From: Sphingobium sp. 66-54
Lineage (GTDB): Bacteria; Pseudomonadota; Alphaproteobacteria; Sphingomonadales; Sphingomonadaceae
DNA length: 64,000 nt
Assembly: GCA_001899715.1 (NCBI GenBank)
Contig: MKWI01000027.1
Location: 51,654-115,653 of the forward strand
Direction of reading: 5' to 3'
A model generated the notes under the pieces. The model saw only the letters and a list, made by a program, of their open reading frames with translations. It searched no databases and was not told the origin of the DNA. Both the position numbers and the translations under genes were made by a program. Of this stretch, positions 7,069 through 16,473 are shown piece after piece. The number at the start of each line of letters is the position of its first letter. Position 1 is the first letter of the stretch.

Positions 7069-9258
7069 ATGACACGGAATTCCCGACTCTCGCAGGCGGC
7101 ACGGTCGTTCCCGCCTTTCGTTCAGATCGTGCTTCTCCGCGCGATGGGCGCGATCCTGCTGCTTTGGCTTGCGCTTGCCGGTGTTCAGGTGACGGCGCAG
7201 CCCGCGCAACATATTCAGGCATCGCTATACGCGCAAAGCGAAGCACCGAAACCGGGCGAAAAGACCCGCCTTGCGATCCGCATGATCCCCGAGCAGGGAT
7301 GGCATGGTTATTGGATCAATCCGGGTGACAGCGGCCTGTCGGTCGATGCCGAATGGCATCTGCCGGAAGGCGTACACGCTGGCCCGCTCGAACATCCCGC
7401 GCCCGCGCTGCTCGAATTGGCGGGCCTTGCCAGCTATGTTCACGAGGGCGCGTTCTCACTCTTGGCCGATCTTGAGATCGACGATTCCATCGTGCCGGGC
7501 ACATCGCTGCCGATCAGCGTCGATCTGTCGTGGCTTGCCTGTTCTGATGCTTTGTGCGTGCCTGAACGCGCGACGCTCCAGCTTGCGTTGACCACAGGCG
7601 ACGGAGCCGCAAGCCCGGAACATCGATCGCTGTTTTCGGCGGCGGAAGCGGCATTGCCGTCAGTGGCAGCGCAAGGAAGCCTGCGGGCTGCGGATAGCCG
7701 CTGGTCGTTCGTCATTTCAGGCGCGGAGGGGCTGGATGCCAATCGTGCGCTGCTCTTCCCTCAGGAAAGCGGCTGGTTCGAGGCGGGTGCCCGGCAGCAT
7801 GTGACCCGCCAGCCGGACGGGACCATCAAGGTCGAGGTCGCAGCGGCAGGACCGGCGCCCGCCGCGCCATTCGCCGGGGTCATGGCCGATGGCCACCGAA
7901 GCGTCGCGATTACCAACGTCAAGCTGGACCTGGCCGAAAATCCGCTCGCCATAGCCGAGAGCGAGTCCGCGCCAGATGCGGCCGCTCCAGCGGAGAGCAT
8001 TCCCGCCGCTATGGCGTCCCCTGATCCAGCCACGCCGACCACCGGCGATATGCCCGCCTTGTGGGTCGCGCTCGCCGGTGCCGTGCTCGGCGGCCTGCTG
8101 CTCAATCTGATGCCTTGCGTCTTCCCGATCTTGTCGCTGAAGGCGTTGAGCCTGACGAAGGCCGGCGTTGATCGCCGCGCGGCGAAAGTCGAGGGCATCG
8201 CCTATTTCGCTGGCAGTGTCGCTACCACCTTCGCGCTGGGCGCCATATTAGTGAGCGCGCGGTTGCTGGGGCATGATATCGGCTGGTCCTTCCAGCTCCA
8301 GAACCCGCATATCATTCTGCTGCTAATGCTGCTGTCGCTGGCCATCGCCCTCAATCTGGCCGGATTGTTCGAGATAAGGGGCATCTCCATCGCGCATCGC
8401 GCCATGGCGGCGCCGGGCTGGCCAGGAGCCTTCGGCACCGGCGCGCTCGCCGCGCTGATCGCGACGCCTTGCAGCGGCCCGTTCATGGGCGTCGCGCTGG
8501 GCGCGGCGCTGGTGCTGCCAGCCCCTGAAGCGCTGACAGTGTTCGCCGGCCTCGGCATCGGCATGGCGCTGCCGTTCCTCGCCATCGCCTTCATTCCCGC
8601 CCTCCAGCGGCTTTTGCCCAAGCCGGGGGCGTGGATGGAAACCTTCCGCCGCATGCTGGCGCTTCCTATGCTGCTGACCACCATTGGCCTCGCCTGGGTG
8701 CTGGGACGACAGAGCGGCGTGGATGGCCTGTCTCTTGGCCTGCTGCTCTCCGCATTGGCTGGGGTGGGCCTGTGGTGGGCGGGACTGCGCCAGAATCGCG
8801 GTCGTAGCGCCGGGGCCGCGTTACTGCCGGTCGCGGCAGCCCTGTTGCTTGCGGTCGGCCTCGATCTGCCGCGCCCGGCTCTGGCAGCTCCGTCCAACGC
8901 CGATGCAAATGTCGAACCGTTCAGCGAAGAGCGCCTCGCCGAGCTTCAGACCGAAGGGCAGCCGGTATTCGTGGATATGACCGCCGACTGGTGCCTCGTC
9001 TGTCAGGTCAACCAGCGTGTCGCTATCGATCGACCGGATACGCGCGCGGCGTTCGAAAAGGGTGGCGTGGTGACGTTGGTGGGCGACTGGACGCAGGGCG
9101 ATCCGGCGATCACACGCTTCCTCGCTTCCCGCGGGCGCAATTCCATTCCCTATTATCTGTTCGTCACCCCTTCGGGCGAGGTGCGGGAATTGCCGCAGAT
9201 TCTTACGAGCGACCTTCTGGTCCGGCAAACCATATCCTCTTCGGGACCGTCATACTAA
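7069..9258 (+). CDS. ScsB/DsbD-type transmembrane thiol:disulfide reductase
   Basis: A 729-residue three-part protein. Residues about 45-290 form a secreted N-domain with the Cys pair C158/C163 (WLACSDALC). Residues about 330-600 form a polytopic membrane domain with the electron-relay cysteines in NLMPCVFP (C350) and ATPCSGP (C468). Residues 610-729 form a C-terminal thioredoxin domain with WCLVC (C642/C645). It moves electrons from cytoplasmic thioredoxin to periplasmic thiol proteins, here plausibly the ScsC/ScsD-like proteins at 23.4-24.9 kb. The large N-domain is the ScsB type rather than classical DsbD. The start at 7069 lies only 23 bases from a regulator box, so a leaderless message or a later start (GTG 7129) is possible. 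Confidence 0.9.
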   Translation: MTRNSRLSQAARSFPPFVQIVLLRAMGAILLLWLALAGVQVTAQPAQHIQASLYAQSEAPKPGEKTRLAIRMIPEQGWHGYWINPGDSGLSVDAEWHLPEGVHAGPLEHPAPALLELAGLASYVHEGAFSLLADLEIDDSIVPGTSLPISVDLSWLACSDALCVPERATLQLALTTGDGAASPEHRSLFSAAEAALPSVAAQGSLRAADSRWSFVISGAEGLDANRALLFPQESGWFEAGARQHVTRQPDGTIKVEVAAAGPAPAAPFAGVMADGHRSVAITNVKLDLAENPLAIAESESAPDAAAPAESIPAAMASPDPATPTTGDMPALWVALAGAVLGGLLLNLMPCVFPILSLKALSLTKAGVDRRAAKVEGIAYFAGSVATTFALGAILVSARLLGHDIGWSFQLQNPHIILLLMLLSLAIALNLAGLFEIRGISIAHRAMAAPGWPGAFGTGALAALIATPCSGPFMGVALGAALVLPAPEALTVFAGLGIGMALPFLAIAFIPALQRLLPKPGAWMETFRRMLALPMLLTTIGLAWVLGRQSGVDGLSLGLLLSALAGVGLWWAGLRQNRGRSAGAALLPVAAALLLAVGLDLPRPALAAPSNADANVEPFSEERLAELQTEGQPVFVDMTADWCLVCQVNQRVAIDRPDTRAAFEKGGVVTLVGDWTQGDPAITRFLASRGRNSIPYYLFVTPSGEVRELPQILTSDLLVRQTISSSGPSY

Positions 9259-9287
9259 AATGAAGCTTTGAAAAAGGAAGCCGACCC

Positions 9288-10469
9288 ATGGGTCAACAGG
9301 TGTTTGAATTCGATGGTGCTTCGGAAAACCGCCTCTCCGGTCGTCTGGAATTTCCGCAGACGACGCCGCGCGGATGGGCGATCTTCGCTCACTGCTTCAC
9401 GTGTGGAAAGGACAGCCTCGCCGCCGTGCGAGTTTCGCGAGCGCTGGCACTAGGCGGGATTGGTGTGCTGCGCTTTGATTTCGCCGGCCTGGGCAGTGGT
9501 GGCGAAGGGACTTTCGCTGCCGACGTCGATGATCTCGTTTCCGCGGTCCGCGCGATGACGGAAGCCGGCATGCCGCCCTCGCTCCTGATCGGTCATAGCC
9601 TGGGCGGCGCGGCTGCCCTCGCGGCCGCGGGCAGCCTCGCCTCAATTGAGGCTGTCGCCACCATAGGCGCGCCGGCTGATCTTGAACATATCCTGGGCCA
9701 TTTCGATCCGACCATGCTGGCTCGGGCGGAGACTGAAGGCACCGCGGAAGTCGAACTAGGCGGCCGAACATTCGTGATCCGCCGGAGCTTCATCAACGAT
9801 GTCCGCGAGCAAGATCTTTTGGGCTACGTGCGCAACCTGCGCCGCCCGTTGCTTATCTTGCACGCTCCGGGCGACAGGATCGTCGGCATCGAAAATGCGT
9901 CGAAGATCTTTCAATCCGCGAAGCACCCCAAAAGCTTCATCTCCCTGGATGATGCCGATCATCTGCTGATCCGTCGCGGCGATGCGGATTATGCCGCCAC
10001 CGTCATTGCAGCGTGGGCGTCGCGTTATCTGTCGCCGATCAAGGACGATCTTCCGAGTGTCTCGGATGGAGAGGGCGTGACCGCATTGGAAACCGGCAAA
10101 GGGGCGTTCCAACTCACCATGCAAGCCGGCAACCATCGCTTTCTGGCCGATGAGCCGGTCTCGGTCGGCGGGTTGGGCAGCGGCCTGTCTCCCTATGAGC
10201 TTGTATCGGCGGGCCTTGCGGCTTGCACCGTCATGACCATGCGCATGTATGCACAGCGAAAGGGCCTCCCGCTTGAACGGGCGGGCGTAACCGTGAAGCA
10301 TTCGAAGCGGTCCGGGGAAACACCCGCCGATCTGTTTGAGCGCATGGTCACGCTCGATGGGCCGCTTGATGACGAACAGCAGGCCAAGCTGATTTCGATC
10401 GCGGATCGCTGCCCCGTCGATCTGACATTGGTGCGGGGGTCGGACGTGTCAACCAAGCTGGTGGCGTGA
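9288..10469 (+). CDS. Alpha/beta hydrolase fused to OsmC-family peroxidase domain
   Basis: A 393-residue bifunctional protein. The N-terminal ~255 residues form an alpha/beta hydrolase with nucleophile elbow GHSLGG and a final His in DDADHLL. The C-terminal ~125 residues form an OsmC/Ohr-type domain with the two redox cysteines in GLAACTVMTMRMYA and RCPVDLTLV. OsmC domains reduce organic hydroperoxides using thiols. The fused hydrolase may feed or clear an ester or lipid peroxide. This domain order recurs as a family in proteobacteria. An AAAGGAAG site precedes ATG 9288. It lies downstream of the thiol transporter, consistent with an oxidative or thiol-stress role. Confidence 0.87.
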   Translation: MGQQVFEFDGASENRLSGRLEFPQTTPRGWAIFAHCFTCGKDSLAAVRVSRALALGGIGVLRFDFAGLGSGGEGTFAADVDDLVSAVRAMTEAGMPPSLLIGHSLGGAAALAAAGSLASIEAVATIGAPADLEHILGHFDPTMLARAETEGTAEVELGGRTFVIRRSFINDVREQDLLGYVRNLRRPLLILHAPGDRIVGIENASKIFQSAKHPKSFISLDDADHLLIRRGDADYAATVIAAWASRYLSPIKDDLPSVSDGEGVTALETGKGAFQLTMQAGNHRFLADEPVSVGGLGSGLSPYELVSAGLAACTVMTMRMYAQRKGLPLERAGVTVKHSKRSGETPADLFERMVTLDGPLDDEQQAKLISIADRCPVDLTLVRGSDVSTKLVA

Positions 10470-10519
10470 GGGTCATCCTTCCTTCCCTCCGTGCAGAATT
10501 TGCAGCGAGATCCAAGCTA

Positions 10520-11335
10520 TCATCTGCTTGCGCCGTTGCCTTGCTGACGCATGTAGGATCGAGGGCTTGCCCCCATTTCAGTGCGAAACGCATAGATGAA
10601 CGCCGAGGGCGATCCATAGCCGAGTTCCAGCGCCACGCTAGTCACATCCATCCCGCCGCCAAGCAACTCGACGGCCTTGAACAACCGCATCCGGCGGCGC
10701 CAGGAGCGCAGGCTCATACCGATCTCGGCTTCGAAGCGACGGGTCAGAGTCCGCGACGACATACCAAGCGAGCGCGCCCATTCCTCAGCCGACCGTGCAT
10801 CGGCGGGATCGGCATAGAGCGTGGCGCAGAGGCCTGAGAGGACTTCGCCTTGTGGCCATTGCAAAGCTGCCGGGATTGGCGCGGCGCGGCGCAATTGATC
10901 GAGGATGAGGTCTGTGACGCGGCCAGCATATCCGCGGTCATTCTCCTTGGACCGGAGGTCGACCGTCTCCGCTATCAGCGCTTTGAGAAGAGGGCCGACC
11001 GCATGGACCGTGGGTTCGCGGGGAAACCCGACTCCGGCTTCCGCCGCGATCCAGAGGCTGCGAAACTCGGCCCCCAGCAGCGATCCGACGCGATGGGTGA
11101 TCCCGGAGGGCAGCCACACGGCCTGTTCGGGTGAAATGACGAAGGATCGCCCCGCGATCGCGACCGTGAGAACCCCTGAAATCGCGTAGACCAACTGACC
11201 CCAATCATGGGCGTGTTCGGGAAAGTAACTGCGCGGCGGGAGCGACTGCGCGCGCATGGTCATCGGCGCGGGCGGTTGCGCGTCCGGCGGCGCCGCCACG
11301 GCCAGCCAATCCAATGTTTGTCCGCTATTGTACAT
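10520..11335 (-). CDS. AraC-family transcriptional regulator with cupin sensor domain
   Basis: A 271-residue regulator. The N-terminal half is a cupin-like sensor (PEHAHDWGQLVYAISG). The C-terminal ~100 residues hold the double helix-turn-helix of the AraC family, ending in the signature ALELGYGSPSAFIYAFRTEMG followed by SPRSYMR. The start is placed at the ATG at 11335; a longer frame extends 41 codons upstream into the divergent promoter region. It is divergent from the seven-gene operon starting at 11442 and probably regulates it. The inducer is unknown. Confidence 0.88.
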   Translation of the reverse strand: MYNSGQTLDWLAVAAPPDAQPPAPMTMRAQSLPPRSYFPEHAHDWGQLVYAISGVLTVAIAGRSFVISPEQAVWLPSGITHRVGSLLGAEFRSLWIAAEAGVGFPREPTVHAVGPLLKALIAETVDLRSKENDRGYAGRVTDLILDQLRRAAPIPAALQWPQGEVLSGLCATLYADPADARSAEEWARSLGMSSRTLTRRFEAEIGMSLRSWRRRMRLFKAVELLGGGMDVTSVALELGYGSPSAFIYAFRTEMGASPRSYMRQQGNGASR

Positions 11336-11441
11336 AGATTGTCTTGTAATTGAAAGACGGACAGTCGGAAAGTGATTATAACGCGAGGCAGCGCCCGGCG
11401 GCGCTTTGCCCGCAATCCAACCCACGGAAATAGAGCCGCCA
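11336..11441. promoter_or_regulatory. Divergent intergenic region between araC-type gene and TPR operon
   Basis: A 106-base spacer between divergent starts. It is locally AT-richer than its surroundings and contains the imperfect palindrome GACGGACAGTC (11355-11365) followed by TATAAC near 11378, a possible -10 for the rightward operon. No clean -35 is seen. It is a likely binding region for the AraC-type regulator, inferred from arrangement only. Confidence 0.4.
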
Positions 11442-12761
11442 ATGGCGAAACTCGACACTTACGACCTTCCTCTTTCAACCGCGTCCGATGAAGCGGCCGC
11501 GCTCTATCGCGAGGGCGTGGCTTTGATGCTGTCGGCGTGGCCGGGAGCGGCGGAAGCATTGGATGGGGCGATTGACGCCGATCCCGATTTCGCCCTGGCG
11601 CATGCGGCCCGCGCGCGGTTGCACGCGATGCGCGCCCAGCCTGCCGAAGCGCGCGGCCGGATCGTGGTCGCACAGGAAAAGGTGGGTTCCACTCATACCG
11701 AGCGGGAAGCAGGTCATGTCAATGCGCTGATGCTCGCGATCAACGGACGTTCGCAAGAGGCGCTGGCGTCCGCGCTCGCCCATGTCGAACGCTGGCCGCG
11801 CGATGCGATCATCCTGTCGCTACCGATCGGCGCTTTCGGGCTGTTCGCTTTCTCCGGCATGGCCGACCACAATCAGGCCAAGGTCGATCTGTGCGCCCGC
11901 CACGCGGCGGAATTCCCCGACGATGATTGGTGGTTCCTCACCTATTATGGTTGGTCATTGGCCGAAAATGGCGAGGTCGCGCGCGGGCGCACTATGCTGG
12001 AGCGCGCGATCGGGCTGCGCCGTGAAAACGCCAATACGGCGCACGCGCTGGCTCATGCGATGTTCGAGAGCGGTGCGAACGACGCGGCCGACGCGCTGAT
12101 CGCGAATTGGCTTCCGGATTATCCCCGCGCCGGCATCCTGCACGGACATATCGCCTGGCACGCGGCGCTCGTCGCGCTGGAGCGCGGCGACGCCGATCGC
12201 GCGCTCGCCATCTATGCCGACAAGGTGCAACATTCGGTGTCACTGGGAACGCCGATCAATATCGTCAGCGACGCCGCATCGCTGCTCTGGCGGGTGCAAG
12301 CCTATGGCCATGCCGTGCCCGAGGGACTCTGGCAGGATGCGGCCGCCTATGCGCGGGACGCCTTTCCCAAACCCGGCCATGCCTTCGTCGATGCCCATAT
12401 GGCGCTGCTCGAGGCCGCGACCGGCGATAGCACAGGCCTCGTCCGCCGCATCGCCGCGCTGGACGAGATGGTCGCCGATGGGGCGCTGGGTGCGGGCGCG
12501 ATCGTGCCCGCTATCGGCCGGGCCGCGATGGCGTTCGCCGGGCAAGATTATGCCGGATGCGCGCGGATCCTCGCACCGATGGCTGCGGATGTCGCGCGGA
12601 TCGGCGGCAGCAACGCTCAACGGGAGTTTCCCGAAGACATGCTGCTGATCGCGCTGATGCGCGCCGGCGAGACGGAGAAGGCGCGGACCTTGCTCGACCG
12701 CCGCCTCCATCGCCGTCCGTCGCCGCGCGACAATCGCTGGCTTTCCGGGCTGGCTTCATGA
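11442..12761 (+). CDS. Tetratricopeptide-repeat protein
   Basis: A 439-residue soluble protein built of helical repeats with TPR character, for example the segments around AAEALDGAIDADPDFALAHA and GARTMLERAIGL-like helices across residues 20-330. It has no catalytic motif I can name and no signal peptide. The ATG at 11442 (MAKLDTYDLPL) is preferred over a TTG at 11406 because homolog-like sequence begins there. It is the first gene of the operon under probable AraC control and overlaps the MFS gene by ATGA. It may act as a scaffold or sensor for the downstream enzymes; function unknown. Confidence 0.75.
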   Translation: MAKLDTYDLPLSTASDEAAALYREGVALMLSAWPGAAEALDGAIDADPDFALAHAARARLHAMRAQPAEARGRIVVAQEKVGSTHTEREAGHVNALMLAINGRSQEALASALAHVERWPRDAIILSLPIGAFGLFAFSGMADHNQAKVDLCARHAAEFPDDDWWFLTYYGWSLAENGEVARGRTMLERAIGLRRENANTAHALAHAMFESGANDAADALIANWLPDYPRAGILHGHIAWHAALVALERGDADRALAIYADKVQHSVSLGTPINIVSDAASLLWRVQAYGHAVPEGLWQDAAAYARDAFPKPGHAFVDAHMALLEAATGDSTGLVRRIAALDEMVADGALGAGAIVPAIGRAAMAFAGQDYAGCARILAPMAADVARIGGSNAQREFPEDMLLIALMRAGETEKARTLLDRRLHRRPSPRDNRWLSGLAS

Positions 12762-13987
12762 TCACCTCGACCGCCGTGCCTGACCTGGGGAGCCGCCGCG
12801 AACAACGCGGCACGATCATCCGGCTTTCGCTGGCGCAGGCGCTTGCCGGCGCCAATTCGACGGTGATCTATGCGACCGGCGCGATCATCGGCGCGGCGCT
12901 CGCCCCGGACAAGGCGCTGGCGACATTGCCCATTTCGGTCTTCGTCGTCGGAATGGCGGCTTGCATTCTACCCGCGGGGATGATCGCCCGCCGTTATGGC
13001 CGCCGCGCGGCGTTCCTCGCCGGGACCGCCGGCGGGGTGCTGACCGGCCTGCTCGCGGCGCTGGCGGTGGTGCTGGGATCGTTCTGGCTGTTCTGTCTCG
13101 CCACCTTCTTTGGCGGCGCTTACGCCGCCGTCGTCCTGTCGTTCCGCTTCGCCGCGGCGGATTGTGTCGAGCCGGAATGGCGGCCGCGCGCACTTTCCAT
13201 CGTGATGGCCGGCGGCGTCGCGGCAGGCGTGGTCGGGCCACAACTCGTTACATATACCATGGACCTGTGGCCCCCGCATATGTTCGCGGCAACCTTTCTC
13301 GTACAGGCGCTGGTCGCGGTCCTGTCGGCGGTGGTGCTGGCGGGCGTCAGATTGCCGATACCGACCACCGCTGAGAGGGCGGGCGGCCGGCCCCTGTCGG
13401 TGATTGCCCGACAACCGCTGTTCATCGTCGCCGCGACCTGCGGCGCGGTGTCCTATATGCTGATGAACTTCCTGATGACCTCGGCCCCGCTCGCGATGCG
13501 CATGTGCGGCCATAGCCAGGAAGCCTCCAACCTCGGCCTGCAATGGCACGTCATCGCCATGTATGCGCCGAGCTTTTTCACCGGCCACCTCATCACCCGC
13601 TTCGGGGCGGGCCGCGTCGTCGCGGTCGGCCTGGTGCTGATCGGCATCTCGGCAGCGGTGGGCCTCGCCGGCATCGACGTCGCGCATTTCTGGGCCACGC
13701 TGGTCCTGCTCGGCGTGGGCTGGAATTTCGGGTTCATCGGCGCGTCCGCGCTGGTGCTCGAATGCCATCGGCCGGAAGAGAAGACCCGCGTGCAGGCATT
13801 GAACGACTTCATCGTCTTCGGGACGATGGCGGTCGGTTCCTTCTCATCGGGCGGCCTGCTCACCGCCTATGGCTGGGACATGGTGCTGTGGGTGTCGTTC
13901 GGGCCGCTCGCTCTCGCGGTGATCGCGCTGTTGTTCGTCGCCCGGCTGGAGCGCTCTCCCTCAATCGGCAAGGAAGCTGTATCATGA
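12758..13987 (+). CDS. Major facilitator superfamily transporter
   Basis: A 409-residue transporter with about twelve hydrophobic segments. The loop after helix 2 reads GMIARRYGRR, the MFS motif-A type GxxxDRxGRR in degenerate form, and a second version (GHLITRFGAGR) occurs in the C-terminal half. It starts at the ATG overlapping the TPR stop and overlaps the DUF2938 gene by ATGA. It probably exports or imports a small molecule handled by the reductase, amine oxidase and cupin of the same operon; substrate unknown. Confidence 0.87.
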   Translation: MITSTAVPDLGSRREQRGTIIRLSLAQALAGANSTVIYATGAIIGAALAPDKALATLPISVFVVGMAACILPAGMIARRYGRRAAFLAGTAGGVLTGLLAALAVVLGSFWLFCLATFFGGAYAAVVLSFRFAAADCVEPEWRPRALSIVMAGGVAAGVVGPQLVTYTMDLWPPHMFAATFLVQALVAVLSAVVLAGVRLPIPTTAERAGGRPLSVIARQPLFIVAATCGAVSYMLMNFLMTSAPLAMRMCGHSQEASNLGLQWHVIAMYAPSFFTGHLITRFGAGRVVAVGLVLIGISAAVGLAGIDVAHFWATLVLLGVGWNFGFIGASALVLECHRPEEKTRVQALNDFIVFGTMAVGSFSSGGLLTAYGWDMVLWVSFGPLALAVIALLFVARLERSPSIGKEAVS

Positions 13988-14478
13988 CCTCAACGGAAAT
14001 GTTTGTCCGCGCCGCGCTGGTCGGCGTCGGCGGCACGATCATCCTCGATCTCTATACCTTCATCCTCCAGCGCTTCTTCGGCGTGCCCGCGACCAACTGG
14101 CAGATGGTCGGGCGCTGGATCGGCCATATGCCCAAAGGCGAGTTCGTCCAGCCCGCCATCGGACAGGCAAAGCCGGTGCCCGGCGAACATGCGCTGGGCT
14201 GGGCCTTCCACTATGGCATCGGCATTGGCTATGGCTTGCTGCTGCTCGCCATCTGGGGCGCAGGCTGGTTCCGGAGCCCGAGCATCGTCGAGCCTCTGAT
14301 CCTGGCGCTGGTGCTGCTGGTCCTGCCCTATTTCGTGATGATGCCCGGCCTGGGACTCGGGCCGGCCGGATCGCGCACGCCTAAACCCAATGTGACGCGC
14401 CTCAAAAGCGTGATCGGCCATTCCGTGTTCGGCATCGGCATGTATCTCACGGCGCGCCTGCTCGAAACGACCACATAG
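13984..14478 (+). CDS. DUF2938 family membrane protein
   Basis: A 164-residue membrane protein with four or five hydrophobic helices. The sequence around GRWIGHMPKGEF and GLGLGPAGSRTPKPN fits the DUF2938 family. It starts by ATGA overlap with the MFS gene and is followed 14 bases later by the carboxymuconolactone-decarboxylase-like gene. The family has no assigned function that I know of; the position suggests a membrane partner in the same process. Confidence 0.75.
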   Translation: MTSTEMFVRAALVGVGGTIILDLYTFILQRFFGVPATNWQMVGRWIGHMPKGEFVQPAIGQAKPVPGEHALGWAFHYGIGIGYGLLLLAIWGAGWFRSPSIVEPLILALVLLVLPYFVMMPGLGLGPAGSRTPKPNVTRLKSVIGHSVFGIGMYLTARLLETTT

Positions 14479-14492
14479 ACAGGAGAATTTGG

Positions 14493-15011
14493 ATGACCGG
14501 CGTAAGAATAACACCGTGGCAGGATGGTGATCCTGCGCCCGCCGATCTGGTGGAAAGCATGAAGGCCCGCCGTCCGAATGGCGAACTGATCGGCATCGAC
14601 CGCGTTCTCCTCAAGAGTTTCCCGCTGGCAACCGGGTGGAACGGGCTGCTCGGACGGGTGCGCGCGGAGTTCGATCTCGACCTTGAATATCGCGAACTCA
14701 TCATGTGCCGCGTGGCCGCGCTCAATCGCGCCGAGTTCGAGTGGAATGTCCACAAGCCCGCCTATCTCGCGGCTGGCGGCACGGAGGCTAAATGCGAAGC
14801 CCTGCGCGGCGACGGGATCGACCCGCTCTTTGATGAAAAGGAAAGCGCGCTTCTGGAACTGACGGACCAGTCCACCCGCAATGTCGACGTCGATGGCCAG
14901 CTCATCGACGAACTCAAATCGCTTTTCGGCGAACAGCAGACTGTCGAGGCGGTCGCGACGGTCGCCGCTTACAACATGGTGTCGCGCTTCCTGGTCGCAC
15001 TCGCGATCTGA
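14493..15011 (+). CDS. Carboxymuconolactone decarboxylase (CMD/AhpD) family protein
   Basis: A 172-residue all-helical protein of the CMD/AhpD superfamily. The core region ELIMCRVAALNRAEFEWNVH has the Glu...His pattern of the family but only a single Cys, so the CxxC redox pair of AhpD is absent and a disulfide reductase role is unlikely. An AGGAGAA ribosome site precedes the ATG. It sits in the AraC-linked operon between the DUF2938 and SDR genes. Substrate unknown. Confidence 0.82.
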   Translation: MTGVRITPWQDGDPAPADLVESMKARRPNGELIGIDRVLLKSFPLATGWNGLLGRVRAEFDLDLEYRELIMCRVAALNRAEFEWNVHKPAYLAAGGTEAKCEALRGDGIDPLFDEKESALLELTDQSTRNVDVDGQLIDELKSLFGEQQTVEAVATVAAYNMVSRFLVALAI

Positions 15012-15045
15012 GACTGCGGGATATCCGTATCAGGAGGCATGGATC

Positions 15046-15789
15046 ATGCTGGACGGAAAGACGGCGCTCGTAACGGGCGGATCAAGCGGCATCGGGCTGG
15101 CCACGGCGCGCCTGCTGCGGGACAATGGCGCGCGCGTCGCGATCCTCGGTAGTTCGCAGGAAAAGCTTGATCGCGCTGTTGCCGATCTGGGCGATGATAT
15201 CGTGGCGCTTCGCGGGGACGTCACCTCCCTCGACGATCTCGCGCGAATGCGCGAAGCGCTCGATACGGCCTTTGGTGGCCTTGATATCCTGTTCGCCAAT
15301 GCCGGCGTCGCGTTCGGGACACCGATCGCGACCACCGACGAAGCGGCATACCACCGTATGATGGACGTCAATGTGAAAGGGGTCTTCTTCACCGTTCAGG
15401 CCGTGCTGCCGCTGATGCGCGAAAGCGGCTCGATCATTCTCAACACCTCTTGGCTCAATCAGGTCGGGGCGCCGGGCCGCACCCTGCTGTCGGCCTCGAA
15501 AGCAGCGGTGCGCTCCTTCGCCCGCACGCTCTCGGCCGAATTGCTTGACCGGAAGATCCGGGTCAACGCCGTCAGCCCCGGCTCGATCGAAACGCCGATC
15601 CATCGCGGTAAGGATCAAAGCGAGGAAGACTTCCGCGCCTATGCGGAGAAGGTCGGCGCGCAGGTGCCGCTCGGCCGGATGGGCTGCCCCGAGGAAATCG
15701 CCGCCGCCGTCCTGTTCCTCGCAAGCGATGCGTCAAGCTATATGCTGGGCGCTGAAATCGTCGTGGACGGCGGCCGGGCTGAGTTGTGA
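15046..15789 (+). CDS. Short-chain dehydrogenase/reductase family protein with atypical active site
   Basis: A 247-residue SDR fold protein. It has the cofactor motif TGGSSGIG (residues about 11-18), NAG at about 85-88 and the C-terminal VDGGRAEL. The catalytic Ser region is present (NTSW), but the usual YxxxK is LLSASK, with Leu where Tyr is expected. It may therefore be a variant or non-classical SDR. A strong AGGAGG site lies at 15032-15037. It is part of the AraC-linked operon and probably acts on an alcohol or ketone intermediate if active. Confidence 0.85.
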   Translation: MLDGKTALVTGGSSGIGLATARLLRDNGARVAILGSSQEKLDRAVADLGDDIVALRGDVTSLDDLARMREALDTAFGGLDILFANAGVAFGTPIATTDEAAYHRMMDVNVKGVFFTVQAVLPLMRESGSIILNTSWLNQVGAPGRTLLSASKAAVRSFARTLSAELLDRKIRVNAVSPGSIETPIHRGKDQSEEDFRAYAEKVGAQVPLGRMGCPEEIAAAVLFLASDASSYMLGAEIVVDGGRAEL

Positions 15790-15792
15790 GCC

Positions 15793-16473
15793 ATGCTGCT
15801 GAACGATGATCTTTCGGTCCGCACGCTGGTTCATGCGGCCACGCTGGATTGGGTGCCAAGTCCGGCCAAGGGCGTCGAACGCCGGATGCTGTTCCGTATC
15901 GGCGAGGAAAAGGCGCGTGCCACCTCGATCGTTCGCTACGCGCCGGGCAGCCATTTCGCGCGGCATGGCCATCCGGGCGGCGAGGAATTTCTGGTGCTGG
16001 AAGGCACGTTTCAGGACGAAATCGGGGACTTCCCGGTCGGCACTTATGTCCGCAATCCGCCGGGAACCGGACATGCGCCGGGCAGCGAGGACGGTTGTAT
16101 CATCTTCGTCAAATTATGGCAGTTCGGCGCCACGGATCGGGAACGCGTCGTAGCGCGCCCCGGCGATGGCAAGGCCATAACCCTTCGCCCCGGTGTCATC
16201 TCTTCGTTCCTTTTGTTCCAAAACGCGTCGGAGCATGTGATGCTCGAAACATGGCAACCCGATGCCGAAGTCAATTTGGGCAATCCTGAGGGGTTGGAAC
16301 TGCTGGTTCTGAAGGGGAGCTTCGACAGCGAAAGCGACACGCTGGCCTGCTGGAGCTGGTTGCGACTGCCGCCCGGCGAACCGCTGACCGCACACGTCGG
16401 ACCGGAGGGCGCGAGCGTCTGGTTCAAGTCGGCGCCACTGCTTCACGATGACGTGTGCGCCTTCGCGGATTGA
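15793..16473 (+). CDS. ChrR-like double-cupin protein
   Basis: A 226-residue protein with two cupin repeats. The first holds the metal-binding pattern HFARHGHPGGEEFLVLEG with downstream GTGHAPGS. The second (residues about 130-215) is similar in layout but lacks most ligands. It resembles the cupin domain of the anti-sigma factor ChrR, which senses singlet oxygen and organic peroxides, but has no zinc-binding anti-sigma domain. It starts three bases after the SDR stop and its TGA overlaps the next ATG. It is probably a metal-dependent enzyme or sensor. Confidence 0.82.
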   Translation: MLLNDDLSVRTLVHAATLDWVPSPAKGVERRMLFRIGEEKARATSIVRYAPGSHFARHGHPGGEEFLVLEGTFQDEIGDFPVGTYVRNPPGTGHAPGSEDGCIIFVKLWQFGATDRERVVARPGDGKAITLRPGVISSFLLFQNASEHVMLETWQPDAEVNLGNPEGLELLVLKGSFDSESDTLACWSWLRLPPGEPLTAHVGPEGASVWFKSAPLLHDDVCAFAD

